A stretch of 64,000 bases of DNA from Isoetes taiwanensis (GCA_021234155.1 JAJEKV010000030.1:15116003-15180002), one strand, 5' to 3'. Positions 24,556 through 35,052 are shown, numbered from the stretch's first letter. Numbers and translations are program-made. Notes: a model not told the origin generated them from the sequence alone.

Positions 24556-26946
24556 GCCAAATTCCACATCGAGAGACCAATTTCTCTACTGCCTTAGTAC
24601 AACACTATTAAGCATTATCAAGAAGAAAGATCTTCCCTAATTTCTTCATAGATTCATATGCAGACAGCCCAATGCGAGAAATACGCCATTGAGATAGCAC
24701 TATTATAATCCAAAAAGCCACCCGTATAATAACCAATAACAGAGTGCATTGCGAAGTTCTCTGCACGTTTAAGATGAGACTCATGATTAATCTCCACCAA
24801 AGGAACCCCAGCAGCACTGGCAAAGGAACTACAATCTATTGCATAAAACAAGCCTTTTGAGGGTTGGGAAGCCATTTGATCTTGTTTAGCTCTAAGCACA
24901 TCCAATATCGAACGAAGTTCCTCATTACTGGCAGAGGATACTATCTGATGTGCAGCATCAACACGAGCTAGCTTTGTTGAACCAGTGACATCCTTCTCAA
25001 TCCTATCCGAGAATGACATACGTGAAACACTTGCCATAGAATGTCCATGGGAGACATCCTCAGAGCTGCTTGACTAACATTCACTGTATACTCCCCCTCT
25101 ATGCCTGAGGAAGTGGCTTGCTGACCCACGTCATTATGTATCAACAAAGGGATATCAACATATTTAGAAAGCATGGAAATTGCTGCAAATCTACACATAT
25201 TAACACGAACTTGACCAGAAGCAAGAGGATTGAGGATCAATGTTCCCAAAAAAATCTTTACATTCAACTAGTACTTCTTCACAGCCTAGACCTGATGGAC
25301 CTACTCCACCTGCTACAATGCCACTTCAAGACTCTCATCTTGCACCTTCTATTATTGCTGTCTCATCGAGCATTGAATGTGTCCTGACTCCCTCATCTAG
25401 AGTTGGGATCTCTATAATTTCTTCTTTTGCGATTCCTAACACTGAATTATCCAATATTACCTCCTCAATTGTTAGATCTCCTGCTATAGCTTTATTTTTC
25501 ACTGTATTATCTGCGAAATTCCACCTTGAGAGAACAATTTCTTGACTGCCTTAGTACAACACTATTAAACATTATCAAGAAGAAAGCCCTTGCCTAATTT
25601 CTTCATAGATTCATATGCAAACGTCCCAATACAAGAAATGTGCCGAGGAAGCCATTCAGATAGCACTGTTGTAATCCAAAAAGCCACCCGTATAATAACC
25701 AATAACAGAGTACGTTGCTAAGTTCCATACACATTTAAGATGAGATTCACGATTAATCTCCACCAAAGGCACCCTAGTAGCACTGACAAAAGAACTATAA
25801 TCTGTTGCAACAAGTTGTTTCAAGGAAGCCGGGAAGCCATTTGATCTTGTTTAGCTCTAAGCACATCCAATATCGAACTAAGTTCCTCATTACTGGTAGA
25901 GGATATTATCGAAAGTGCAGCATCAACACGAGTTAGCCTTATTGAACCAGAGACATCTTTCTGAATCCAATCCGAGAATGACGAGTGAAAGCCTTGCCAT
26001 AGAATCAGAAATATGCCAGATTCAAGGAGCATCATGTCCATGGAAGGTATCTTCAGGAGGTGCTTGATTAACTTGCACATTATACTCCCCCTCTATGCCT
26101 TAGGAAGTGTTTCTGACCCATGTCATTATGTACCATCAAAGGGATATCAATAGATTTAGAAAGAGGTGGAAATTGCTACAAATCCATCCTAATATTAACA
26201 CGAACTTGATCAAAAGCAAGAGGTTTGAGGATCAATGTTTTCAACTAGTACTTCCTCACAGCCTAGACCCAATGGACCTACTCCACCTGCTACAATGCCA
26301 CTTCAGGACTCTCGTCTTGCACCTTCTACCAATGCTGTCTCATTGAGAGTTGAACGTATTGTAATTTCCTCATCTAGAGTTGAGTGCTCTATAACTTCTT
26401 CTTTTGCGACTTCTAGTATCGAATTATCCACTATTACCTCCTCAATTATTATACCTCCTCTATAGCTTTATCTTTCACTATATTATCTGCAAAATTGCAC
26501 CTCGAGAGACCATAACATTATTAAACATTATCAAGAAGAAAGCTCTTGCCTAATTTCTTCATAGATTCATATAGAGACAACCCAATGCTAGAAATGTGTC
26601 GAGGAAGCCATTGCGATAGCACTTTATAATCTAAAAATCCACCCGTATAAATAACCAATAACAGAGTGCATTGCTAAGTTCTCTGCACATCTAAGATAAG
26701 ACTCATGATTAATCTCCAACATAGAAACCCCATTGGCACTGACACAAGAACTACAATCTATTGGATAAAACAAGTCGTTTGACGAAAGTTGGAAGGCCAT
26801 CTGATCTTTTTAGCTCTAAGCACATCCAATATCGAACTAAGTTCCTCATTACTGTCAGAGGATATTATTTGAAATGCTGCATCAACACAAGCTAGCCGTG
26901 TTGAATCAGAGACATTTTTTCTGGATCCAATTTGAGAATGACATGC
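24556..26946. repeat. tandem array of about 0.95-kb units, left part (U1, U2, half of U3)
   Basis: Units start at a shared TGCGAAATTCCACCTTGAG-like block: U1 24556-25512 (about 957 bp), U2 25513-26488 (976 bp), U3 from 26489. Each carries, in order, CTTGCCTAATTTCTTCATAG, AGCCACCCGTATAATAACCA, CTCTAAGCACATCCAATATC, ATACTCCCCCTCTATGCCT and a plus-strand CTCATCTAGAGTTG stretch. U3 stops at 26946 in mid-unit and resumes at 35053 on the far side of an 8.1-kb insertion. Copies are diverged, with indels, so the array predates the insertion. Confidence 0.85.
24654..25037 (-). pseudogene. unrecognised ORF repeated in each array unit
   Basis: Each unit keeps a minus-strand reading. The longest is this 127-codon stretch, with SNEELRSILDVLRAKQDQMA, then LFYAIDCSS, PLVEINHESHLKRAENFAMH and SVIGYYTGGFLDYNSAIS. 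A further frame gives GLSAYESMKKLGK and a stop. Related readings lie at 25820-26080, 26758-26952 and 35627-35860. The predicted protein looks soluble and mostly helical. I do not recognise the family. The copies conserve amino-acid motifs better than their frames, which suggests a gene duplicated in tandem and then decayed. It could instead be part of a retroelement. Confidence 0.35.
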
Positions 26947-26972
26947 ATGCATGAATTAATTAATTAGAGAAA
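26947..26972 (+). repeat. left terminal inverted repeat of the 8.1-kb element
   Basis: Begins ATGCATGAATTAATTAATTA and continues to GAGAAA. It pairs with 35027-35052. Confidence 0.6.
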
Positions 26973-27124
26973 TTTGGAATTCTTGTTTAGCATGAAATAG
27001 GTTCGTGGTTAGCCATATAGTGCCAATGATTCGGTGTTGTTCGGAAATATAGTTTTTACAGCTCATGCAAAGGTCCATCGTGAGTAGAATGTAGTAGGAG
27101 GGAATGCTCTATCTTATCGCAAGA

Positions 27125-27288
27125 ATCGCGAACGCGATCTTTCGCAGCAGAAAAGAGACAAAATAAAGAGCTTTTTATTAAAACCATATGAGAGCATTAC
27201 GTACAAAATAGGTACAGTGGAGCAAGAATAGCACAAACATTTCAGTATTTAAAGCTATGTATTTGCCACAGAGGATCGCGGCCGCGAT
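27125..27288. promoter_or_regulatory. CG palindromes 1-2 (left subterminal)
   Basis: ATCGCGAACGCGAT at 27125-27138 and the perfect palindrome ATCGCGGCCGCGAT at 27275-27288, downstream of the minus-strand gene and within 350 bp of the left end. Confidence 0.75.
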
Positions 27289-27412
27289 TATTTTTAATAT
27301 TAAACATGCACGAAGTAGTAGTAAGGACAAAAAGATATGGTAATACATATTCCTGAAACAAAAATTTCCATTGAAGGAATTAATGTACAGTAATCATTCT
27401 TGAGGAATGCAA

Positions 27413-28717
27413 TTACAATTCCTGTGATTGTGTTTCAGATACACTATCAGGTATCACACCCATTTCATTGGCCATGCGGATGACATGCGCTCTACCCAAT
27501 TCTATAGTTTGTGTTGTGTCCATCTCTGAATAACCTGTGACCTCTGGAATCTCAACACCCATGGCCTTTGCGATGCGCTCCACATGTGAATCAGGCACCG
27601 CATTTTCACTCTCCCCTGCACTGTTCACGCCTATAAGTTCCTTCTCCGATTGAGTAGTAATCTCGTGTGGATGAAAGAGCTTCTGCTTCTTGCAGTGTAC
27701 CTGATGCTCTTGTGTCCCAACAGCCTCATCTTGGTCTGTTTCCATGTGCTGTTGGTCTGTTTCCATGTGCTGTTGGTCTATTTCCATGTGCTCTACGCCC
27801 ATGTATTCAAACTTATGTTCGTCTGTCAAGAATGGCATGTACCCATCAATCTTCTCATTTAGTGCACTTAATTTTTGAAAAGTGGGCTCCAGAGCTTCAA
27901 TACCTTTTTCCGTCGCTTCCAGCAAGCGCTTTGTTTCTTGCATTCTCTCCTCGTAGGATTTAGCATCGAGGTTATCTAAAATGGTATCCAACCCTGATAT
28001 ATCTGTGTTTTGGGTAATACTGATGTTGGGCAGCAAAGGCTTAGGCTCTGCATTTTCTGCTTTCTCCTCTTCTTCAGATCCCCCTGTAGTTTGACTGGCC
28101 ATTTTCTCAAGCGTTTCCAAGAAGGCCCTCAGGAAACGGCACACTTTACCTGAACTTTCAAAGGCCACACTCTTTTTGCCTTGCGTAAGAGCGACATGAG
28201 AAGCTGTCCGGTAATTAAAAGAAATCGAGCATAACCGAATCGATTCGGTGGGCACCGGTGATCAACAATATAATAGGCATCTGAGATTTTCAGTGGCATT
28301 TCAATACAAGATCTCCTTCCATTGCCGCCCATTTGTATCTTGGTTTGCCTGTAAAAAGAGTTTGAAACTTCTTTTTTATCTTCTCATCGGCATCCTCATT
28401 GGCATTGGAGGCAATGGTGTTGATTTAGGAGCCTTGCTGTGTGGAGATAGACGAAGCTCCAGCTCAGGTTGCACAGGTGCTACACGAACATCACTCCTGT
28501 TAATGCACATATGACTAATATAGTACTGATATTCTTTTACCCTTCGTTTGTTCTCCCAACCCATTTCTTCATAAGAACCTAAAGATAGGTGGCCACCTCC
28601 CTGAATTTGCTTCTGACTGTACAAGCAATTGGGCAAATTCACAGAGCGCATGATAATAACCAAGTGAGCAAGGGCTGTAAACAAAAGCCTGTGGTGAGTG
28701 TCTGATAGGTTGCACAA
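27413..28717 (-). CDS. transposon accessory protein, unrecognised
   Basis: A 280-codon reading (28255-27413) and a same-frame upstream reading (28717-28376) are bridged by a frame-shifted segment (28332-28129), so the original protein was probably about 430 residues. It has a helical stretch (VCRFLRAFLETLEKMASQ), an acidic segment (GGSEEEEKAENAEP), a coiled-coil-like region (MQETKRLLEATEKGIEALEP), and a duplicated HMETDQQ repeat of about 8 residues. It ends with two similar blocks, HVERIAKAMGVEIPE and HVIRMANEMGVIPD. I do not recognise the family. Its location inside the element, divergent from the transposase and next to the CG palindromes, fits a DNA-binding accessory role like TnpA of En/Spm. 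That role is inference from position only. Confidence 0.45.
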
Positions 28718-28752
28718 TGTTGTACAACGAAAAGTATAAACTACTCAAGAGA

Positions 28753-29228
28753 ACCGCGACCGCGATCTTTCCAAGCAACTATAATAGTACTCCACACTAT
28801 CGCGGCCGCGATTTTGTGTAGCAGCTAAGCAGTGCAAGAAAGCAATACAACTGCTCACGAGCATCGCGGTCGCGATCCTGGTGAGCTACTATACTACTAC
28901 TCAGAATAGAAAAACTATGCTCAGCAAGACCGCGGCCGCGATCTTGCTTAGCAGCTATAGCAATCAAAACATCGTAAAATCTAGTAAGCAAGATCGCGGC
29001 GGCGATCTTGCTGAGCTGAAATGTTAGAATTTACCTTCTCTGAGGGAGTCCTTAGGTGCCATAGGATCGCGGGCGCCGGCTGAATACAAAAATCCGGTCG
29101 TTTCAGGGTGGTTCTTGAAGCCGCTGCAAGCTCGAAGGCGCTAGGCGCTGAAGAAATCGCGGTCGCCGAAAACTAGAATGAAGAGAGATTGATGGGCGCG
29201 AATTTATAAAGGAACGCGGCCGCGGAAA
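28753..29228. promoter_or_regulatory. CG palindromes 3-10 (upstream of the minus-strand gene)
   Basis: Eight copies start near 28753, 28799, 28863, 28929, 28993, 29066, 29156 and 29213. Copies 3 to 7 are spaced 46, 64, 66 and 64 bp. They vary at the centre (GGCC, GGTC, GACC, GGCG) but keep the ATCGCG...CGCGAT arms, with drift in the last three. Their position suggests operator-like or transposase-binding sites. Confidence 0.7.
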
Positions 29229-29229
29229 T

Positions 29230-30260
29230 TAAATACCCGCCGAGCATAATGATGCGTGGATTGGCGTGCCAGCCATAATGACGCTGTACGTGCGGGCGCA
29301 TTAATTACACGCCGGCCGTATTAATTACCGGCCGGCGGGCTTTATTGAGTACCGGCCATAAATGCGACCGTGCGAAAGTACCCTCTGCAAAAAGCACGCA
29401 ATCGGTACAAGAGGTCTTTATCTACTTGGACGTCCGCGTTCAAATTCCTCCCGTACAGTCAGTTCATTAAATGAACCTGACATATTAAGCAGCCATAAAG
29501 GCCAGAAAAAGAAACTAGATTACGGATAGACAGTGACAGGAAAATTTGAATTCGGTAACAAACATTAGGAGTGAGAGCGGGAAAAGCCAATTCAAATTTG
29601 TTTGATTTGCAAGATTTCGGAGACGCTCGAGCTGCGCCTAAGCTGTGCCAAGTTCTCCAAAGGTTTTGCTGCAGAATCCCGCATCAATTGAAGGCGCTGA
29701 CAAGGGCGCTGATAATCCGCTTGCACTGTGCCACTATACATTTCGATTTCTTCCACTGCTTCGACTTGTGTCTTTCCGGCGAGGTAAAAGGGCTATCCTG
29801 ATGCATATCTCTCAGTAAAGTGAACTCAAAGTTAATGTTCCAATGAATTTCAATGATAACTACAACCTGTTAAGAATCTGCTGTTAGTTCATGATCAATA
29901 ATAAATAATTCTTCCTTCAAGAATGTTTCCTTACAGGGTCCTCGGCATTGAATTGATTCTACTGAAACATCACTATTTATTATATGGATTTATAAGATAC
30001 CTGCTGATACTTTGGATTAGAATATTTAAAAATAGATGTTCTCAGCAAACCTGTGCACTCTGCTATATTTATTATACAATGTTCACGTGTTTCAAATATA
30101 TGCTTTCTTTCTCCTTGTGGATGATACAAAACATGTTTTTATGGCACTGCAGCTTCTGACAGGTCATTGGCTACAAGGAGACGTTGACGCCACCATTTCC
30201 AGATCTGTGAGGTGAGAGTAATGCTTTAGTCTGGAAGTCAATGCTTTAACTCTTGTGCTC
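29230..30260. other. intergenic spacer of the 8.1-kb element
   Basis: The spacer between the two divergent genes starts with a CG-rich stretch (29265-29345: GCCGGCCG-type motifs). I see no convincing gene in it. Confidence 0.5.
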
Positions 30261-30266
30261 GACGAG

Positions 30267-30543
30267 ATCGCGGTCGCGATATCTTCAACCATCTACACTT
30301 GCTATTTACTTAAGAACTCCGATATATTTACAAATATGAGTCGAAACCACATGCTAATCTCGACATGTGTTTTCCACATGAGTTCTTATCTAAACAGCTA
30401 GTGTGAATGCTTGCAGAAAGCGCGACCGCGTTCTTGCCTATGCTCGATAAAATCGCGGTGGCGAAAGTCCGTAGCATTTTTTTATCTCCCAGTTGTCTTT
30501 TTGTAGTAGAATTCTATTTGCTTACGAAGATCGCGGCCGCGAT
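30267..30543. promoter_or_regulatory. CG palindromes 11-14 (upstream of the plus-strand gene)
   Basis: Copies at 30267-30280 (ATCGCGGTCGCGAT), about 30419, about 30452 and 30530-30543 (perfect ATCGCGGCCGCGAT). The last ends 24 bp before the start codon at 30567. Confidence 0.7.
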
Positions 30544-30566
30544 ATTCACGACCTCTTTTTTGTAGG

Positions 30567-31140
30567 ATGGCGGATGTAATCTCGCTTTATCTGCTGGGGA
30601 AAAAGGTGACAGAAGGAAGAGTCCACAATTTCGAGCGCCATCACAATTCGATTGTCCCGGAGGGTATGGTGGTTGTTTCGATTGTGAATGTTTTGGATGG
30701 AAAGTTGCCACTACCAATTCCCAAGGTGGAAATAGAAAAAATTGGTGAAGCTGTGGAGAGTTTTGTGTTGTGGTACAAGAAGGACATTGATGGTCAGCTT
30801 GTGAGAGAGGAAGAAGTTTGCACGCCACCAGGACAGATTAAACGCATAAACTGGCAGGTCGGAGGCAATGAGAGATTAGCCAATAATGAGGCGAATCATG
30901 TGCAAGGGCTTTCTAGAGATGAGTTAATTGAGAAGGCATGCACACTCATGCATGAATCTTTGCCACATGGCTTACGGTTATGGTGTTATCGTTTTTGCCG
31001 ATCCAAACCATCTTTGTCGGCCCGACGTGAAGTTAGGGGAAGGCTCGATAGTCGCTACTATCATGAGCCTATTTCCAATGCCGAAAAAAAAAGATCTCTA
31101 TCTTACCGCCAAGCCGTGCGAAAATGCCCCAACCGCATGA
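30567..31140 (+). pseudogene. DUF8039-like plant transposon protein
   Basis: The reading starts MADVISLYLLGKKVTEGRVH, continues MVVVSIVNVLDGKLPLPIPK and VEIEKIGEAVESFVLW, then passes through linker sequence. After a one-base frame change near 30970 it gives AYGYGVIVFADPNHLCRPDV and SIVATIMSLFPMPKKKD. The repeated pattern of a short beta-rich segment with (V)V..V.DG...LP.P..E....IG.AV..FV.W is the one seen in DUF8039-type proteins of plant DNA transposons. It begins 24 bp after CG palindrome 14. The identification is by pattern memory and is moderate. Confidence 0.45.
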
Positions 31141-31149
31141 CCTTGTAAG

Positions 31150-31790
31150 ATGGCCCATAGCCTTCGTGCTCGTTGATAACATTCCGGTTTTTACTCGTGG
31201 TTTGCGGTGAAGGAGAAGGATGTGGAGAATGAACCTTACTCCATTAGACCCGAAATTGGCATCACCAAAAAGAGACCTTACCGCATGGTCAATCGGAGAC
31301 CCAGGACACGTCCATCACAAACCAAATGTGAAAGAAAAAACTAGTCCGAGGCTATTTTAGACTTGGTCATCCTGCATCTTGCATGAAAAGATCTTTGTGC
31401 AAATTTTACATCAAGGAGATAGCTTGCATGAGAACCTTTTCTTTGGAACATGAAGTCCTCGGGCGCACAACCTTTGCATATAACATGCTAGATCTTTGCT
31501 CGAAAATGGTGTAGTCCGCCATAACGATGTTGAATAACAAAGCAGGTGTCGTCAAAAGCATGGCATAAAGCCTATGGCATACCCATTTTCACTTTTTACA
31601 AGTAGAAGAAGCTCTTCAATGATGGCCACAGAATTGCTGAGCACGGAAATAGTGGTTCTAAGAAGCCAATGTCTCATACTTTGGCTGGCAATGTTGTGCT
31701 ATCTATGTTCATAGATGAAAACACAGAGACGATGCCACACCGCTTTCGAAAATTACGGCGAGGGTAGCAGAACAAAATGTTGAGGCTACC
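31150..31790. other. degenerate coding or spacer sequence between transposon domains
   Basis: Short open stretches on the plus strand (for example SCMKRSLCKFYIKEIACMR) suggest a decayed linker between the DUF8039-like and DDE-like parts. I cannot define exons. Confidence 0.3.
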
Positions 31791-33695
31791 TTAGGTCTTG
31801 ACTAAGAAGGATATACACCAAGAAGTAGATATTACAGATTCACGAGAGATGATGAGCAAGCATATTTCTCCTTCGTCATTTAAATGCCGCTTGGAAAGAG
31901 AATCATTGAGAGGTGGCAATAGCTAAAAGGATAGCATTTTCTAAGTGTAAACACGTATTGTCATAAAGGAAAAGCTTGCTAAGACCAGAGATCCAAATGA
32001 AAGAAGGGTACTTGCAATGGAGAGAAAATCACATATGACGGCCCAGATTTCATGTAGGAGCCTTTACTGGTCCTGGAGAGCTTTGTCTCATAGATCTCCT
32101 GAGCACGCTTTAACCATTATACATGATAAGATGGATCAGAATAAGACCATGGTCCCTCGTTTAGAAAAGCTAGCAAAGTCTGTATGGAGGGGTGAACGAC
32201 TGAAGGTGAGTGTTGCAGGTGCTCTCATGCACGGCCATGGTATAGGTGCCTTGGGCCACTTCTCACTGGACCTCTGGCCTGATGATTCTAACTTTCATGT
32301 GGGATCCTTGAATCATACCTTGAAGACACTGGAGAATAAATCTGAGGATAATTGGGGCCATTTGAGAGATACAGATCGTCCTGAAAGCAGCTCGGGTGGA
32401 GCAATTTTAAACACATATGCCCTTAGGACAAAAATGGTAAATGGCAGTAGAAATGATTTTATGCCTCCTAACAAAGGCCCCATGGTACCGAACAAGTTGC
32501 CTAGGAGGCTTTACTTGCAGCTAGATAATTGCTCAGGTCAAAATAAGAATAGATATCTTTTCTCTTACTTGTCATACTTGGTTTGGTTAGGTGTCTTTGA
32601 TCAAGTGCAGCTGGGATTCATGATGGTTGGACACACTCACGATGACATAGATGCCCTCTTTGGAAACTACTCTACTATAATGAGAAGATCAGATGCATTG
32701 ACTATTCCAGAGCTTATGCAACTCTTCAGGCAGTGTAGTTCAAAGTCTCCTTCACCTTACCTTGTGTCAGAGGTTCCTAATTGGAAGGAATTCGTGAAAG
32801 GTTTTATCCCCGAAAAGAAGGACCGTTTATGTGGTCACTTGGAACCTCTACTCTTCAAGTTTGCATGAAGGATGGATGGCCACTAATGTTCTACAAGATG
32901 AGGCGGGCATAGGGAGTGGCTCTCACGAAAAGGGAATCAGAATGTGGAAGGAGGATGCCCAAGGTTTACCTATGATTAGAGGGTCACCTAAGGTCGATGC
33001 AGACCATATGGGAGCTTGAAAGATATAGGTGCATTGAGAGCTTCTATTGCCAAGTACATGATGCACCGGGCGGCTATTTCTAGAGCTGGCGATAACTCAT
33101 GGTCCAACACATATATGAATGAAGTTATTGACTCTTGGTCCACCTTGCTGCGAAGTGCTTGGGGGCGTGCGGCCAGTAGAGCCATCATTCAGGATTTTCT
33201 GGCCCAAACACTGGGCAAAGTGCATTGGAAGAACCCAGCGTGTTTGTGGATGAGCACCTTGAAGCATCTCATTACGTAGGGCCTTTCTCGGGTAGACCCA
33301 AGAACCCAGTTGAAATATTCGACCCCTACTAAGATGTCAAGAAAGGAATGCTCTTGCTAATCAGGCCACATGATAACTGCCCGACGTGGATGGCTTTTGC
33401 CGAAGAGGACCCAATACATGACCCTAATCTCCCACATTATGAAGAGGTGTTTGTCTCTTGGTTTGAGCCTGTTGCCAGAAAGGGAACCTCATATGCAATG
33501 CAGTATAGGGATTGCTGGAGCAAGAATTGGAGACCCAATCCTAATGACCCGCCACGCTACCAACATTTGAAAACAATAGACTATGGTTGGGCCGTAGAGA
33601 CCAGGCCGTTGTCAGTGGTGATCCCCAGTAGTGTGGGGGCTCAGTTGCAAGAATTAGTGGCTAAAGAAGCTAACGACGATGATGAGAATTCTTGA
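31790..33695 (+). pseudogene. DUF7869-type DDE-like transposase
   Basis: The plus strand reads ALTIIHDKMDQNKTMVPRLE, VSVAGALMHGHGIGA, then RRLYLQLDNCSGQNKNRY and MVGHTHDDIDALFGNYS in one long frame (32017-32868). After a frame change it continues IRMWKEDAQGLP (about 32935) and ends EVFVSWFEPVARKGTSY with CWSKNWRPNP (33348-33695). The DNCSGQNKN block and GHTHDDID block supply the acidic residues expected of an RNase-H-fold transposase. DUF7869 is known from transposon-derived proteins of seed-free plants and animals. At least three frame breaks make this copy probably inactive unless they are sequence errors. It lies in the 8.1-kb element and converges on the small genes to its right. Confidence 0.6.
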
Positions 33696-33832
33696 GGTAT
33701 GCAATGCTCTTTTACATAATTACTATATCATATATAACATGCAAGTTACAATAGACTAGTTATTATTCATTACGCTCTGCATTTTTATCTCAACACAAGA
33801 GCTCTTACACTATACAATGCTAAACAGGTGAT

Positions 33833-34075
33833 TCATTCATCATCACTAGCTGTAGTGGTGATCCCTGATATCTCATAGCTATTGCGCTCAGGAAGCCAAA
33901 TCAGATGGATCATAACACGAATTGGCTGAGGGCATTGAATCTCAGCGCCCAAAGCTTTTCTTCGCAGGTAGGGATCAAGAAGAAGACCCCTGTCTAGGCA
34001 ACCGACAAGATCAGAGTGGCTCATTGAGCACTTGATCGCCTCGATGTGGTGAACTGATGAAGGCGAAAAATCCAT
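33833..34075 (-). CDS. small paralogous protein 1 (80 aa)
   Basis: A compact ORF whose core, IKCSMSHSDLVGCLDRGLLL then DPYLRRKALG, is clearly related to the 65-residue ORF at 34575-34772 (FKCYLSYNDLNECARNGINL then DPWLQSKADG). Both end with an acidic DDE. Similarity extends upstream of both start codons and includes a TATA box at the same distance (TATAAAGG, 34111-34118, about 36-43 bp before ATG). The predicted transcript would have a very short leader. Family and function are unrecognised. Conserved protein sequence, conserved promoter and tandem position argue for real genes. Confidence 0.55.
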   Translation of the reverse strand: MDFSPSSVHHIEAIKCSMSHSDLVGCLDRGLLLDPYLRRKALGAEIQCPQPIRVMIHLIWLPERNSYEISGITTTASDDE

Positions 34076-34110
34076 GGCAGATGAATGAACTTTAGCCCCG
34101 AAATGAGAAG

Positions 34111-34118
34111 CCTTTATA
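34111..34118 (-). promoter_or_regulatory. TATA box of small gene 1
   Basis: TATAAAGG on the minus strand, in a block shared with the second copy. Confidence 0.5.
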
Positions 34119-34493
34119 GTGAAGTAGAATTATTGAGGTGAATTATTGGGGTAGACTTTACCGCCATTATTGCTCGTGTATAAGACTGTTGTATACAAAC
34201 AAGTATAATACATCTTTCGTATGGATATGTGTATGCTTTTAAAACATGTTTTGTGGATTTTAATATGTTAGAAGTTTTTGTGCTTGAGTAATTCAGGTGT
34301 GCAGATATACTGGAAGTCGAAGAGCACACTCTTACACTACACTCAGGTATGATACATGAAACAATATTCAATGTGCTATTACATCCTTATATAGTTTATA
34401 GGTGCTCATACCATTATTATATCATAAACACATACAGTAGTCATCACTGATAACATTGATTGTAATACATACTTCATAGGTACTCATGTCATT

Positions 34494-34612
34494 ATTATAT
34501 CCTTAGCAGATACAGATTCACTCATCATCAACACCAAAGCTCGTGATGCTATTATATCCTTAGCAGATACAGATTCACTCATCATCAACACCAAAGCTCG
34601 TGTGGACCACAA
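34494..34612. repeat. 57-bp tandem duplication
   Basis: ATTATATCCTTAGCAGATAC and the following CATCATCAACACCAAAGCTC repeat with a 57-bp period (exactly 19 codons), essentially without differences, so it is recent. Confidence 0.9.
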
Positions 34613-34772
34613 CACGAGTAAGCTTCTTGCAAGCACTAGCAGGACCATCAGCTTTAGACTGGAGCCATGGATCAAGATTAATACCATTTCTAGCGCATTC
34701 GTTCAGATCGTTGTAGCTCAAGTAGCACTTGAAAGATCGGATGTGCTTTGGACGAGGCATCGAGGAAGCCAT
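34575..34772 (-). CDS. small paralogous protein 2 (65 aa)
   Basis: Starts MASSMPRPKHIRSFKC and shares the K-C-x-x-S-x-x-D-L-x-x-C-x-x-x-G-x-x-L-D-P core with the ORF at 33833-34075. A TATA box (TATAAAAA, 34807-34814) lies 35-42 bp upstream of ATG, as in copy 1, and the following AATTATTG..GTGAATTATTGG stretch is shared. Its 3' end overlaps a 57-bp tandem duplication (34501-34612), which repeats the last codons and the stop region. No family is recognised. Two Cys residues in the core might pair or bind metal, but that is speculation. Confidence 0.55.
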   Translation of the reverse strand: MASSMPRPKHIRSFKCYLSYNDLNECARNGINLDPWLQSKADGPASACKKLTRVVVHTSFGVDDE

Positions 34773-34806
34773 GGAAGATGAATGACCTCTACTCCCGAGT
34801 CGAGCT

Positions 34807-34814
34807 ATTTTTAT
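34807..34814 (-). promoter_or_regulatory. TATA box of small gene 2
   Basis: TATAAAAA on the minus strand, at the same spacing from its ATG as in copy 1. Confidence 0.5.
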
Positions 34815-35026
34815 AGTGAAGTAAAATTATTGATGTGAATTATTGGTGTAGAATGTACGGCCATTATTGGGCTTCTACAAGTATCATGTACACGTACAAG
34901 TATAACACATAATTTGTATGTACATGTGTATGTTACTTACCTCAAGTTTCTTGGGCTCGAGAACTAGGTGAAAGTATTTGTGCTGGAGCGAATTAGGTGT
35001 GCTTAAAATTCTCAAAATTGCGTTAT

Positions 35027-35052
35027 TTTCTCCAAATAATGAAATCATGCTT
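35027..35052 (-). repeat. right terminal inverted repeat of the 8.1-kb element
   Basis: On the minus strand it reads AAGCATGATTTCATTATTTG then GAGAAA, an imperfect match to the left end with the same GCATGA and GAGAAA blocks at the same spacing. Confidence 0.6.

Larger units (their letters stand above)
26947..35052. mobile_element. 8.1-kb DNA transposon with TIRs and CG palindromes
   Basis: The element sits inside repeat unit U3, so its ends can be located by comparison with uninterrupted units. The left end reads (AT)GCATGAATTAATTAAT and the right end, reverse-complemented, (AA)GCATGATTTCATTATT. The inverted ends match at about 20 of 24 positions after GCATGA, both leading to GAGAAA. ATGC flanks both ends (26943-26946 and 35053-35056), consistent with a 4-bp target-site duplication. 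Inside are a minus-strand accessory gene, a plus-strand DUF8039-like and DUF7869/DDE-like coding region, two small paralogous minus-strand genes, and fourteen CG palindromes. The ends are not CACTA/G, and TSD length and termini do not fit hAT (8 bp), MULE (about 9 bp) or PIF (TWA). The superfamily is uncertain. Several frames are broken, so this copy may not be autonomous. Confidence 0.65.

Noticed and set aside
27413-30560. A CRISPR-like array from the regularly spaced CG palindromes
   Set aside because: The repeats are 14-bp palindromes with imperfect spacing and non-unique spacers in a plant transposon. Nothing else fits CRISPR.
26947-35052. Calling the 8.1-kb element CACTA (En/Spm)
   Set aside because: A TnpA-like gene and subterminal motifs recall En/Spm, but the ends do not start with CACTA/G and the duplication looks like 4 bp rather than 3.
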